NCBI GenBank assembly: GCA_947627055.1
Contig: CANQUS010000001.1
Span: forward strand, 62,001 to 126,000
DNA: 64,000 bases
Source: an uncultured Clostridia bacterium
Lineage (GTDB): Bacteria; Bacillota; Clostridia; Oscillospirales; Acutalibacteraceae
Reading direction: 5' to 3'
Shown here one piece after another: positions 43,938-52,828 of this stretch. The notes below the pieces were generated by a model, which saw only the letters and a list, made by a program, of their open reading frames with translations, was not told where the DNA came from and searched no databases. Numbering within the stretch: position 1 is the first letter of the stretch; each line of letters starts with the position of its first letter. Both the position numbers and the translations under genes were made by a program.

Positions 43938-44802
43938 ATATTCCGATATGATAGAGAAAGCACTGTCAGAGTTCCTTGTGAAGGATAAGGATATAGGTGG
44001 TCTTGTTAAGTCCATAGAATACAGCCTTATGGCTGGCGGAAAGCGAGTGCGTCCTAAGCTGGTGCTTGAGTTTTGCCGAGCCTGCGGGGGAGAGCCCGAG
44101 AATGCGCTCGATTTTGCCTGTGCTGTCGAGATGATCCATACCTATTCGCTAATACATGACGATCTGCCCTGTATGGACAATGACGATATGCGTCGAGGAA
44201 AGCCCTCGAATCATTGCGCGTTCGGTGAAGATACTGCGCTGCTGGCGGGGGACGCGCTTCTGACGCTTGCGTTTGAGACGGTGCTTTCGGAAAATGCTGT
44301 GCGTGCGACATCGCCTGATTCCGTCGCGAGGGCAGGCAGGCTTCTTGCAAATTTCGCAGGCGTTCAGGGAATGGTTGGAGGTCAGTTTATCGATCTCAGC
44401 ATAGAGGGAAAAAAGGTTGAATCCGATATTCTTGAGAAGATGTATGGAAAGAAAACAGGCGCGTTGCTCAAGGCGTCGTGTATGCTCGGATGTATCGCTG
44501 CGAATGCTGACGTGGAAAAGATAAGGGCTGCTGAGATCTTCGGCGGGAAAATAGGTCTTGTTTTTCAAATAATTGACGATGTGCTTGATGTAGTTTCAAC
44601 GACAGATATTCTTGGAAAGCCCGTATTAAGTGATGAGCAGAACGAAAAAACGACCTTTATGTCACTGTATGGTGAGGAAAAATGCAGAGAAATCGCCGCT
44701 GTACTGACTGATGAGGCTTTGACAGCCCTTGATGTTTTTGGGACGGATAAGTCGGTCGGGCTCAGGGATTTTGCCGTAGAGCTTTTAAACCGTAAAAAAT
44801 GA
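43921..44802 (+). CDS. ispA: Geranyl/farnesyl diphosphate synthase
   Basis: A 293-aa trans-prenyltransferase supplying precursors of undecaprenyl phosphate. The first Asp-rich motif is HDDLPCMDNDDMRRG (about 79-93) and the second is QIIDDVLD (about 217-224). GGKRVRP near residue 40 binds isopentenyl diphosphate. The start at 43921 has AAAAGGAG 10 bp upstream; ATG 43912 is too close. The xseA-xseB-ispA order is the common Firmicute arrangement. Confidence 0.95.
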   Translation: MAIMNEYSDMIEKALSEFLVKDKDIGGLVKSIEYSLMAGGKRVRPKLVLEFCRACGGEPENALDFACAVEMIHTYSLIHDDLPCMDNDDMRRGKPSNHCAFGEDTALLAGDALLTLAFETVLSENAVRATSPDSVARAGRLLANFAGVQGMVGGQFIDLSIEGKKVESDILEKMYGKKTGALLKASCMLGCIAANADVEKIRAAEIFGGKIGLVFQIIDDVLDVVSTTDILGKPVLSDEQNEKTTFMSLYGEEKCREIAAVLTDEALTALDVFGTDKSVGLRDFAVELLNRKK

Positions 44803-44912
44803 TATTATACTTCGGGATGTGTCAATTACTGCACAGCCCCGTAAAAAGTAGACAATAGAAAAAAGAGACCTCCTATGGTATAATTAAAGAAGCAACCATA
44901 GGAGGTTTTAAT

Positions 44913-45263
44913 ATGTCGAAAAAATATCAAAACATTAAACAGTATGAAAACATGATATTAGAGTTAAAAAGCCAAGGATCCACACACAGAGAAATCGGAG
45001 AAAAACTAGGGCTTAGATATATACAAGTAAAAAAATGTGTAGAACGATATAACAAAAGGCAACGCATGATAAAAGCAGGAAAAGAACTACACAGAAGAGG
45101 ACGTCCAAGTACAAAAGAAGGAGAACTGCCACCGTCAATCCAGCGGTTGGACAAGCTTGCACAAATGCGATATGTGTTAGCAAGTAAAGAAAGATATATC
45201 AAAAGATTGGAAATGGAAAATGAACTGATGAGGGATTTTCTCTCGCTCACAGAAAGGAAGTGA
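44913..45263 (+). CDS. IS3-family OrfA (transposase HTH subunit)
   Basis: A 116-aa DNA-binding protein of the IS element: QYENMILELKSQGSTHREIGEKLGLRYIQVKKCVERY is a HTH, and the C-terminal helix (ASKERYIKRLEMENELMRDFLSL) is the leucine-zipper-like dimerisation part typical of OrfA. It starts behind TAGGAGG. In complete elements a -1 frameshift near its end joins it to OrfB. Confidence 0.85.
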   Translation: MSKKYQNIKQYENMILELKSQGSTHREIGEKLGLRYIQVKKCVERYNKRQRMIKAGKELHRRGRPSTKEGELPPSIQRLDKLAQMRYVLASKERYIKRLEMENELMRDFLSLTERK

Positions 45264-45271
45264 AGCCATAA

Positions 45272-45574
45272 ATCAAATATCAGATTATCGAAAAACATAA
45301 AGACCAATACAGCATAAGCGAAATGAGCAGGTTCTTTGGAGTATCAAGAAGCGTATATTACAAATACCTTAAGAGGAAAGATATTCCTGCAAAGGATTTG
45401 TATTTTGCAAATAAAATAGCGGAATGTCAAGTTGAAAGTCATAGAACCTATGGATATCGCAGAGTTCATATTTGGTTGCAAAGAGAAAAAATATATTGTT
45501 ATCCTAAAACAGTTCTGCGAGTAATGCAAAAATATAATTTGTTATCGGTAGTAAGAAGAAAGAAATTTCACTAG
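45272..45574 (+). pseudogene. IS3-family OrfB, truncated
   Basis: This frame opens after TAA at 45269 and starts with IKYQIIEKHKDQYSISEM, followed by FFGVSRSVYYKYL and SHRTYGYRRVHIWL, the N-terminal OrfB landmarks. It stops after about 100 codons (RRKKFH) just before the right inverted repeat. The rve catalytic core with its DDE residues is missing, so an internal deletion fused the front of OrfB to the right end. Confidence 0.85.
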
Positions 45575-45612
45575 CCCCTTTTTGTACTGTCTACACAAAT
45601 TGGTGTGGTTCA

Positions 45613-45877
45613 ATACAGGAACGCATCCCTATTTTTTAAAAAATTTCGGTCTTGGCTTTTGAATTTATATATTAAAGTATCCCGCGAAAGCAAATTTAAC
45701 TTTTTAATTATCTTGTATTTCTTTACATTATATGATACTATTTTATGTAATATAAATAGTAAGCTCTTAGTAATATAGCGGAAATTTTTTACATTAACTT
45801 AGGAAAGGGGAAATTTGTTAGCAGATAAAAGAAAGTGTGTATTGCGGCATACTTTGTTGCGGGAGGGAGAGATTTTT
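45613..45877 (+). other. A/T-rich spacer before the DUF1538 gene
   Basis: 265 bp of A/T-rich DNA with several TATAAT-like hexamers (for example near 45740-45760) but no well-spaced promoter. It holds an alternative TTG start at 45815 with its own AGGAAAGGGG site for the next gene. Confidence 0.4.
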
Positions 45878-47398
45878 TTGAGGAAAAACAAATTATTGGT
45901 CGATAAGGTTAAGGAATCCTTAAAATCTGTTTTGCCAATTACGCTTATAGTATTGCTCATAACGTTTACAATTTCGCCTGTTTCATCAGATATACTGCTT
46001 GGATTTGCAATAGGCGCCGTAATGCTTGTTGTGGGTATGGGACTTTTTACGCTCGGTGCTGATTTGTCCATGACAACGATAGGCGAACGTATCGGCGCGC
46101 ACATGACAAAATCACGAAAGCTGACAGTCATAATCATAGTATCGTTTATTATCGGAATCATTATTACCGTTGCTGAACCCGACTTGCAGGTTCTTGCCGA
46201 ACAGGTTCCGGGTGTTCCGAACATGACGCTTATTATTTCAGTAGCGTTGGGAGTAGGTCTTTTCCTTGTAATGGCATTGCTGAGGATAATTTTCAGGATT
46301 CCGATTACGGTACTGCTTGTTGCACTTTACATTATAGCCTTTGCTCTGACGTTTTTTGTGCCGCAGGACTTTCTCGCTGTCGCGTTTGACTCTGGGGGAG
46401 TAACCACAGGACCTATGACGGTTCCGTTTATTATGGCTCTCGGCGTTGGCGTCTCGTCTTTACGAAACGATAAGGACGCGAACAGGGACAGCTTTGGTCT
46501 GGTTGCACTTTGCTCGATTGGTCCGATACTGGCTGTACTGATACTCGGAATGATATACAATCCTGACAGCAGTTCATACACCTCTGAAAATTCGGCTGTT
46601 ATGAGCGGTAATTCGCGAGAACTTATATGCGTTTTTCTGAATAATCTTCCGAAATACTTAATTGAGGTTGCAATTTCACTTTCGCCTATTCTTGCATTTT
46701 TTATTTTATATGATTTTGCAATATTAAAACTTTCTAAAGGTCAGCTCATAAAAATTTTTATTGGCTTTGTATATACATATCTCGGTCTTGTGCTGTTTTT
46801 GACAGGCGTTAATGTCGGATTTATGCCCTTGGGCAGTTATCTCGGTGAGGCTATCGGAAAGTTGCCGTACAAGTGGATACTTGTGCCGCTGAGCATGATA
46901 ATAGGATATTTTATAGTCGCGGCAGAGCCTGCCGTTCATGTCCTCAACAAGCAGGTCGAGGAGATAACCGACGGTGCTATTTCACCGAAGTCAATGGGCA
47001 GATGCCTTTCTATCGGCGTTGCTATATCTCTTGGGTTAGCTATGATCAGAGTTCTTACGGGAATATCAATTATGTGGCTTATTGTACCGGGATATGCACT
47101 CGCAATAATTTTATCATTTTTGGTGCCGAGTATATTTACTTCGATAGCATTCGATTCAGGCGGAGTTGCGTCAGGACCGATGACGGCGACTTTTCTGCTG
47201 CCGTTTGCAATGGGGACCTGCACGGCGGTAGGCGGCAATATTGCAAACGATGCGTTCGGTGTTGTTGCAATGGTAGCGATGACACCGCTTATCACGATTC
47301 AGATCATGGGGCTGTACTATAAGCTCAAGCAGAAAACCGCTCCCGAAGAGGCAGTTGTTGAAGAAGCAGCCGAGGACGATGAGATCATTGAGCTATAA
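45878..47398 (+). CDS. DUF1538-family membrane protein
   Basis: A 506-aa polytopic protein of two homologous halves (internal duplication). Each half has a D-S-G-G motif: VAFDSGGVTTGPMTVPF (about 184-200) and IAFDSGGVASGPMTATF (about 421-437). About 12-14 membrane helices are present and the protein ends in an acidic tail (EEAVVEEAAEDDEIIEL). I choose TTG 45878, 7 bp after GGGAGGGAGAG; TTG 45815 would add 21 residues. It is a probable transporter of unknown substrate and sits beside a PII-like protein. Confidence 0.85.
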   Translation: MRKNKLLVDKVKESLKSVLPITLIVLLITFTISPVSSDILLGFAIGAVMLVVGMGLFTLGADLSMTTIGERIGAHMTKSRKLTVIIIVSFIIGIIITVAEPDLQVLAEQVPGVPNMTLIISVALGVGLFLVMALLRIIFRIPITVLLVALYIIAFALTFFVPQDFLAVAFDSGGVTTGPMTVPFIMALGVGVSSLRNDKDANRDSFGLVALCSIGPILAVLILGMIYNPDSSSYTSENSAVMSGNSRELICVFLNNLPKYLIEVAISLSPILAFFILYDFAILKLSKGQLIKIFIGFVYTYLGLVLFLTGVNVGFMPLGSYLGEAIGKLPYKWILVPLSMIIGYFIVAAEPAVHVLNKQVEEITDGAISPKSMGRCLSIGVAISLGLAMIRVLTGISIMWLIVPGYALAIILSFLVPSIFTSIAFDSGGVASGPMTATFLLPFAMGTCTAVGGNIANDAFGVVAMVAMTPLITIQIMGLYYKLKQKTAPEEAVVEEAAEDDEIIEL

Positions 47399-47433
47399 AC
47401 CGATATGTTCGTAAAGCGAAAAAGGGGAACACT

Positions 47434-48144
47434 ATGAATGAATTAACATTCTTGACTGTGGTAGTCGATAGAGGAAAGGGAACTAAGGTTGAAAATATTT
47501 TCAAAAAGAAAAATATATTTTTCGGACTGTTTGCCCACGGCACAGGTACGGCAAGCGACGATATAAGAAAATACCTTGGTTTGGCGGAGCCCGAGAAGGA
47601 TATTCTTCTATCGGTACTGCCTTATGAAACGATGAAAGCGGCAATGAAAATTCTTATGGCAAAAATGGATCTTGACATACCGGGAAACGGAATAGCATTC
47701 GCTATTCCCGTGGCAAGCGTCGGCGGCGCCTGTACGCTGAGGTATCTTCTTGGCGATAATAATACTAAAGAATATAATAAGGAGAATAGAGCGAAAATGA
47801 ACGCTGAAAGCAGTCACGAGCTTATTATAGCGATTACAAACAGAGGATATGTCGATACCGTTATGGACGCTGCACGAAGTGCAAATGCGATGGGAGGTAC
47901 TGCGATACACGCGAGAGGTACCGGAAAGAAACAGGCGGAGAAATTTTTCGGCGTTTCAATTGCCGAGGAAAAGGACATGATTTTCATTGTTTCTGATGTC
48001 GTCTCTAAAAACGGTATTATGAAGGCAATCATGACGCGTGCTGGAATGAAAACCGAAGCAAGGAGCATAGTTTTCAGTCTGCCGATAAGCGATGTAATGG
48101 GACTTAGGAGCGAATTTGTGGATTTTTCCGAAATGGATAATTGA
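47434..48144 (+). CDS. PII-like protein with two fused domains
   Basis: A 236-aa cytosolic protein made of two PII/GlnB-like units. Unit 1 (about 1-100) has LTVVVDRGKGTKVENIF, HGTGTASDD and LLSVLP. Unit 2 (about 125-230) has LIIAITNRGYVDTVMDAAR, ARGTGKKQAEKFFG and FIVSD. The T-loop of each is short, and no uridylylation Tyr of the GlnB type is visible. It lies 35 bp after the DUF1538 gene behind AAAAAGGGG, which suggests it senses a nucleotide or metabolite to control that membrane protein. Confidence 0.85.
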   Translation: MNELTFLTVVVDRGKGTKVENIFKKKNIFFGLFAHGTGTASDDIRKYLGLAEPEKDILLSVLPYETMKAAMKILMAKMDLDIPGNGIAFAIPVASVGGACTLRYLLGDNNTKEYNKENRAKMNAESSHELIIAITNRGYVDTVMDAARSANAMGGTAIHARGTGKKQAEKFFGVSIAEEKDMIFIVSDVVSKNGIMKAIMTRAGMKTEARSIVFSLPISDVMGLRSEFVDFSEMDN

Positions 48145-48158
48145 GGTTAAACAATCAT

Positions 48159-49025
48159 ATGAATTGTAAGGTTTGCGGGTCTGAGAGCGGAAAATATCAG
48201 CTATGTAAAAAATGTTATTATTTGACAAAGGACGGGAAGCTCTCTAAGTGTGAAAAATGCGGGAAGTGGCATCAGGCTGACGTTCCGTGCGGTGAGGTCG
48301 ATAACAGCGAACCTGTTGATAATTCATCGGAGTTTGTGTATAACGCAAAAGAATCTTTGTTGACAGAATGCGAAAAGAAATTTTATTCTGCCATCATATC
48401 TGTTTTGCCCGACGGGTTACAGGTTTTCCCTCAGATAAATTTAGCCGCAGCAATAGAAAAGTTTAGTGATTCACATTTTCAAAATGAGCTTTTCAGAAAT
48501 ATTGATTTTCTGATCACTGATTCTGAGCTTAAACCTCTGATATTTATTGAAATAAATGATTCCTCGCATAATTCGCCTCAACGAAGGGAACGTGATCAAA
48601 AGGTCAAAAATATTTGTGAAGAGGCTGGTATACCGATCATAACCCTATGGACGTCATACGGAGTCAACAGGGATTATATAAGACGCAGAATTGAGGAAAC
48701 GCTTTCCTCACTTCCTGTTAAGAGGATAGCCCACAGTAAGGAAAGTGCGAAGAAAAGCTCAGAAGGTTGTTATGTCGCGACCTGTGTTTACGGTTCATAT
48801 GATTGTCCCGAGGTCTGGACGTTAAGGCGTTTCAGGGATTACCGCCTCGCTAAGTCCGTGTTCGGCAGGCTTTTTATCCGTACATATTATGCCGTCAGCC
48901 CTAAGGTGGTAAAATTATTCGGAAGCAAAATGTGGTTCAGACATTTTTGGAAAATCATACTTGACAAAATAATTTTAAGACTGCGATCCCGCGGGTATGA
49001 GGATACGCCATATTATGACAAGTGA
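48159..49025 (+). CDS. Zinc-ribbon / DUF2726 / CFI-box fusion protein
   Basis: A 288-aa protein of three parts. N-terminal: four CxxC-type pairs (CKVCG, CKKC, CEKCG) forming zinc ribbons (about 1-45). Middle (about 75-195): a DUF2726-like restriction-endonuclease fold with FRNIDFLITD and FIEINDSSHN as likely D and E-x-N/K residues. C-terminal (about 210-285): a CFI-box-like region CYVATCVYGSYDCPEVWTLRRFRD with a following YY..SP segment. Function is unknown; a DNA- or RNA-processing role is inferred from the nuclease-like fold. The start is ATG 48159 behind TTGAGGTT. Confidence 0.7.
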   Translation: MNCKVCGSESGKYQLCKKCYYLTKDGKLSKCEKCGKWHQADVPCGEVDNSEPVDNSSEFVYNAKESLLTECEKKFYSAIISVLPDGLQVFPQINLAAAIEKFSDSHFQNELFRNIDFLITDSELKPLIFIEINDSSHNSPQRRERDQKVKNICEEAGIPIITLWTSYGVNRDYIRRRIEETLSSLPVKRIAHSKESAKKSSEGCYVATCVYGSYDCPEVWTLRRFRDYRLAKSVFGRLFIRTYYAVSPKVVKLFGSKMWFRHFWKIILDKIILRLRSRGYEDTPYYDK

Positions 49026-49036
49026 GGGGTGATATT

Positions 49037-49579
49037 ATGGTTTACTTCACAAGCGACCTGCATTTTGGTCATGCTAATATTATCAGGCATTGTGACCGCC
49101 CGTTTGACTGCGTTGATGAAATGGATCATGCCCTGATAAAAAACTGGAACAGCCGTGTTGGAGAAAGTGATACTGTATATATAGTAGGGGATATGTTTTT
49201 TTACTCATCAAATTGTATTGATTCAATTTTGCAAACGCTCAATGGTAAAAAGCATTTGATCATAGGCAACCACGACAAGCAATGGATGAAAAGAACAGAT
49301 CTGAACCGGTACTTTGAGAGCGTCACACCTATGCTGGAGCTTAAAGACAACCGCCGCAGGTTCACGCTGTGCCACTATCCTATGATGACATGGAACAATG
49401 TCGGTCAAGGTGCGTTTCTTATTTACGGTCATATCCATAATAATACAGCGGATTTTTATTGGTCGCTGCTCAAATCAATGGATAACGCCTTTAACGCGGG
49501 CGTTGACATAAACGGCTTTTCGCCTGTTACATTTGAAGAGCTTGTAGAAAATAACCGTAAATTTAAGGAAAATATATAG
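49037..49579 (+). CDS. Calcineurin-like metallophosphoesterase
   Basis: A 180-aa phosphoesterase with the full set of metal motifs: SDLHFGH (about 4-10), GDMFF (about 51-55), IGNHDKQW (about 77-84) and YGHIHNN (about 134-140). The start is ATG 49037 behind GAGGGGTG. It resembles phage and bacterial phosphoesterases that act on nucleotides or nucleic acid ends; the substrate cannot be stated. It follows the DUF2726 gene by 11 bp. Confidence 0.88.
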   Translation: MVYFTSDLHFGHANIIRHCDRPFDCVDEMDHALIKNWNSRVGESDTVYIVGDMFFYSSNCIDSILQTLNGKKHLIIGNHDKQWMKRTDLNRYFESVTPMLELKDNRRRFTLCHYPMMTWNNVGQGAFLIYGHIHNNTADFYWSLLKSMDNAFNAGVDINGFSPVTFEELVENNRKFKENI

Positions 49580-49654
49580 CAGTCGTATATCTTTTAAAAT
49601 CTTCAGCAATATGTTATACTGTAAAAGCTGAAAAAGAATTTAAGGGTGGTATGG

Positions 49655-50764
49655 ATGAAATTTTACTGCGAACTCAAAAAAGTCGTTGACGACTCATATG
49701 ATATAGAAATCGGACATAGGCTTTCTGATACTCTAATCAATGATATTAAGAACGGCTTAGCGGGAAGTATAAAAAAGTTCGCCGTTGTTACAGATAAAAC
49801 AGTGGAAGCTCTATATGCGGCTGACATACTTGATAAGCTGATTGCGGCGGGGTATAAGGCTGATATGTTTGTCATACCTGCCGGCGAAAAGTCAAAAACA
49901 AGACAGATGAAAGAGTTTGTTGAGGATTCGATGCTTGAGAAGGGTTACCGCCGTGATTGCTGTGTAGTAGCCGTTGGCGGCGGTGTTGTAACGGATTTGG
50001 CGGGTTTTACGGCTGGGACGTTCGGACGAGGCGTACCGTTTATCAATTATGCTACTACACTTCTATCTGCCGCTGACGCATCTATTGGCGGGAAAACCGC
50101 TGTTGATACTCAGCTCGCGACCAACCTCATAGGAATGTTTAATCAGCCGAAAAAGGTTTATATCGACATAGACACATGGAAAACGCTTCCGCAGAGACAG
50201 CTATCAAGCGGACTGTCTGAAACGATAAAGCACGCCTGTTTAGGCGACGAAGAGATGTTTGACTATCTTGAAAAAAACATCGAAAAAATACTTGTAAATG
50301 ATATAGAGGCATGTGAGTATATTGCTGAGAGAAACTGCCGTGTGAAATATAATGTCGTTATGAAGGACGAACGCGAGAGCGGCTTAAGAGAAATTCTCAA
50401 CCTCGGTCATACAGTCGGCAGAGCGATAGAAACTCTATCGGAATACAGACTGCTTCACGGTGAGGCTCTTGCAATAGGAATGACGGCTCAGGTCAGGCTC
50501 GGACGTAATCTTGGATTTATATCGAGCGAAAATATGAACCGCGTTGTCGAGCTTTACAGGAGAGCGGGACTGCCTGTTGAGATCCCCGAATATATTGACA
50601 GAAAAGCGCTCGTCAAAAAACTGTACACTGATAAAAAGGTTCGTGACGGCAAGCTGAGATTCGTTTTCCAAAAGGAGATCGGCGACGTTATGTGCTTTGG
50701 TGAAAACGCATATGGGCTTGAAATTCCAGAGGATAAAATAACCGAAATTATTGAGGAAATGTAG
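49655..50764 (+). CDS. aroB: 3-dehydroquinate synthase
   Basis: A 369-aa NAD- and metal-dependent enzyme making dehydroquinate from DAHP in the shikimate pathway. The motifs PAGEKSKT, GGGVVTDLAGFTAGTFGRG (about 109-127), TTLLSAADASIGGKTAVD and the zinc ligands in LNLGHTVGRAIE and LLHGEALAIGM are present. An extended -10 TGTTATACT lies at 49612-49620. ATG 49655 is behind AAGGGTGG. It stands alone from other aro genes. Confidence 0.93.
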   Translation: MKFYCELKKVVDDSYDIEIGHRLSDTLINDIKNGLAGSIKKFAVVTDKTVEALYAADILDKLIAAGYKADMFVIPAGEKSKTRQMKEFVEDSMLEKGYRRDCCVVAVGGGVVTDLAGFTAGTFGRGVPFINYATTLLSAADASIGGKTAVDTQLATNLIGMFNQPKKVYIDIDTWKTLPQRQLSSGLSETIKHACLGDEEMFDYLEKNIEKILVNDIEACEYIAERNCRVKYNVVMKDERESGLREILNLGHTVGRAIETLSEYRLLHGEALAIGMTAQVRLGRNLGFISSENMNRVVELYRRAGLPVEIPEYIDRKALVKKLYTDKKVRDGKLRFVFQKEIGDVMCFGENAYGLEIPEDKITEIIEEM

Positions 50765-50804
50765 CTAATGCCTGATATATGATATAGCTATGCTGAGGAA
50801 AGGA

Positions 50805-52223
50805 ATGATTATATCCTTGGACGACTTTCAATACAATAAATTTTTAAGACAAATTGAAATGTGGAACAGAAACGAAGAATTTGAAAAAATTATTGATGCA
50901 TTGACCGAAATGTCCTCCGAACAGAGAGGCTATGAGTTAAACATGATACTATCCGGGGCGTATGTGAATATGGAAAAATACGCGGAAGCACTCGAGGTTT
51001 TAGATTCAGTAGTTGATGAAGGCTCTGCCGACCCGGAGTATTTTTTCAGCGTAGGGTATGCTAATTATTACAATGGAAATTATGACGAAGCGTTAGTGGC
51101 TTTTGAAAGAGCGCACGAGCTTTCACCGTTCGATGTGGAAACTCTATTGTTTCTCTGCTTTTGCACAGGTGAGGACGGGCGCGAGGATTTGTTTGAGGAA
51201 TATTCTCATAGACTTGAAAAACTTGACAAAAGTCTGTATAACTCATATTTTAACTCTCAAGCGGTCATCAAGGAGGGATATACAGACGAGGAAATAGGCT
51301 GTATAGAGCTTTTTATAGAAAGTAAACTCGGAGAATACAATAATGTTTTGCACGATGTTTCAGCTGCCAATATTGCTTGCGATATTTTGCTGATCCCTCC
51401 GACAGATGAGCGAGATTATTATACCCTTGTGACTTGCGGAATGGGTGCGCATAGAATGAAGGTGCCTGAGGAGTTTAGAGATAAGGAACTTGAGCGTGCT
51501 GAGCTGATGCTTTGCCTGCCCTCGAATTGGCACGTCAAAAGCACGAGCGAAAAATGGTTTTGGCCGATAAAAATGATGAAGATGCTTGCAAATCTGCCCA
51601 TAAATGAGGATTCGTGGCTCGGGGTAGGACATACCGTTTCAAACGGAAAGCCGTGCTATGAGAACACGTTGCTGTCAGGAGTGATACTCGGGCAATCACC
51701 GCTGATTGATGAGGAGAATGTCTGTGAGCTACCAAACGGCGAAACGGTCAATTTCTATCAGATAATCCCCTTATATGAGGAAGAGATAAATTATAAGCTT
51801 GAGTATGGAGAGGAAGCCCTGTTTGAGCTTATGGGCGATATAGACCCTGTTCTCGATATAAACCGCAAAAATTTTTGTATAGCAAGCCGTAAAAAATATA
51901 AGATACCGAAATCAACAATGAGGAAGGTTATTAGCTGTGGCGGCGCGGCAGGATGTTTCGCGACCGACAGAATTATCGTTGACGGAGCAAAAATTGGGTT
52001 TATGTATCGTGAGAAGCCTCTCGATAAGAAGGACAGCGGATGGCGGTTCATGGCAGGTGATGAAAACGAGGAGTACATGAACAATGTTGACAAGTCGGGG
52101 ATATATCATTTAAATACTATATGTAACTATGACGAAAAGGTCATACCGCTGCTTGGTTCTCCTGCGGGTTCGATTTTTGTGAGAGACGATAACGGCGAAT
52201 TTGTGTCGGTAAAAAATAAGTAG
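50805..52223 (+). CDS. TPR - SUFU - DUF2185 multidomain protein
   Basis: A 472-aa cytosolic protein. N-terminal TPR-like repeats (about 1-150; GYANYYNGNYDEALVAFERAHELSP) precede a SUFU-like domain (about 170-320; LVTCGMGAHRMKVPEE, LPSNWHV, WFWPIKMMKMLANLP). A DUF2185-like domain follows (about 370-470; ISCGGAAGCFATDRIIVDGAKIGFMYRE, DSGWRFMAGDENEEYM). SUFU and DUF2185 are known from toxin-immunity proteins, yet no toxin is nearby. I favour ATG 50805; 50790 has no ribosome site. Confidence 0.75.
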   Translation: MIISLDDFQYNKFLRQIEMWNRNEEFEKIIDALTEMSSEQRGYELNMILSGAYVNMEKYAEALEVLDSVVDEGSADPEYFFSVGYANYYNGNYDEALVAFERAHELSPFDVETLLFLCFCTGEDGREDLFEEYSHRLEKLDKSLYNSYFNSQAVIKEGYTDEEIGCIELFIESKLGEYNNVLHDVSAANIACDILLIPPTDERDYYTLVTCGMGAHRMKVPEEFRDKELERAELMLCLPSNWHVKSTSEKWFWPIKMMKMLANLPINEDSWLGVGHTVSNGKPCYENTLLSGVILGQSPLIDEENVCELPNGETVNFYQIIPLYEEEINYKLEYGEEALFELMGDIDPVLDINRKNFCIASRKKYKIPKSTMRKVISCGGAAGCFATDRIIVDGAKIGFMYREKPLDKKDSGWRFMAGDENEEYMNNVDKSGIYHLNTICNYDEKVIPLLGSPAGSIFVRDDNGEFVSVKNK

Positions 52224-52249
52224 AATTATTTGAAAAGAAGGTTCGTCCG

Positions 52250-52828
52250 ATGGATAACAGAGAAACATTAGAATTAGTTAAGCGAAAGCTTTTTACCGCT
52301 GTGGAAACACGAAAAAATCCAAAATATCTTGAAATTTACCTGAATGACGCCTCCGCCTTTATAAGCTATGACAGCGAGGTAAGGCTGCTCTGTATTGAAT
52401 TTTTGATAAGGATCGGAGATATAGAGCGCGCTGAAAAGCATATCCTTGATACGGATGCCACGGAGTGCGGGGAAGAAATTGAAATACTACGTTCAATTCT
52501 GATGAGCAAGCAGGGCAGACGCAGAGAAGGACGAGAGCTTCTCGACAGCGTCAGTCAGGATGGGCTTACAGGAAATTCGCTGAGGCTTTATGTATCGGCT
52601 TTCGAGGAATATGGAGAGTTTGAAAAAGCCTTTGAGATTCTGAAGGATAAAATAAACGAATATGTGAGTGATGAGTTTCTGCTGAGGATGCTTATACGTC
52701 TGTATAATGAAATGATAATTAAAGCGGAGCTTTTTAATGAGCGTGAAAAAGCCGAGAAGCTGCGAAAGGAGCTTGAAGGCTGTTCGACCTTACTGGAGAA
52801 ACTCGGAGTAAATGATGATAAACAGTAA
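52250..52828 (+). CDS. TPR-like helical protein
   Basis: A 192-aa, all-helical protein with no signal or membrane helix. Repeating helix pairs such as IGDIERAEKHILDTDATECG and YGEFEKAFEILKDKINEYVS look like TPR units, so it probably binds another protein. It lies 26 bp after the TPR-SUFU-DUF2185 gene, which suggests a functional pair. The last residues (NDDKQ) overlap the next gene. No specific family was recognised. Confidence 0.6.
   Translation: MDNRETLELVKRKLFTAVETRKNPKYLEIYLNDASAFISYDSEVRLLCIEFLIRIGDIERAEKHILDTDATECGEEIEILRSILMSKQGRRREGRELLDSVSQDGLTGNSLRLYVSAFEEYGEFEKAFEILKDKINEYVSDEFLLRMLIRLYNEMIIKAELFNEREKAEKLRKELEGCSTLLEKLGVNDDKQ

Larger units (their letters stand above)
44830..45612 (+). 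mobile_element. IS3-family element, internally deleted
   Basis: About 780 bp between two related ends: TG...TAGACA at 44830-44854 and its inverted partner ending at 45612. Between the ends lie an intact OrfA and only the first third of OrfB. The left end is 27 bp after ispA. I cannot see a clean target duplication. Base composition is more A-rich than the flanks. It is not autonomous. Confidence 0.7.
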
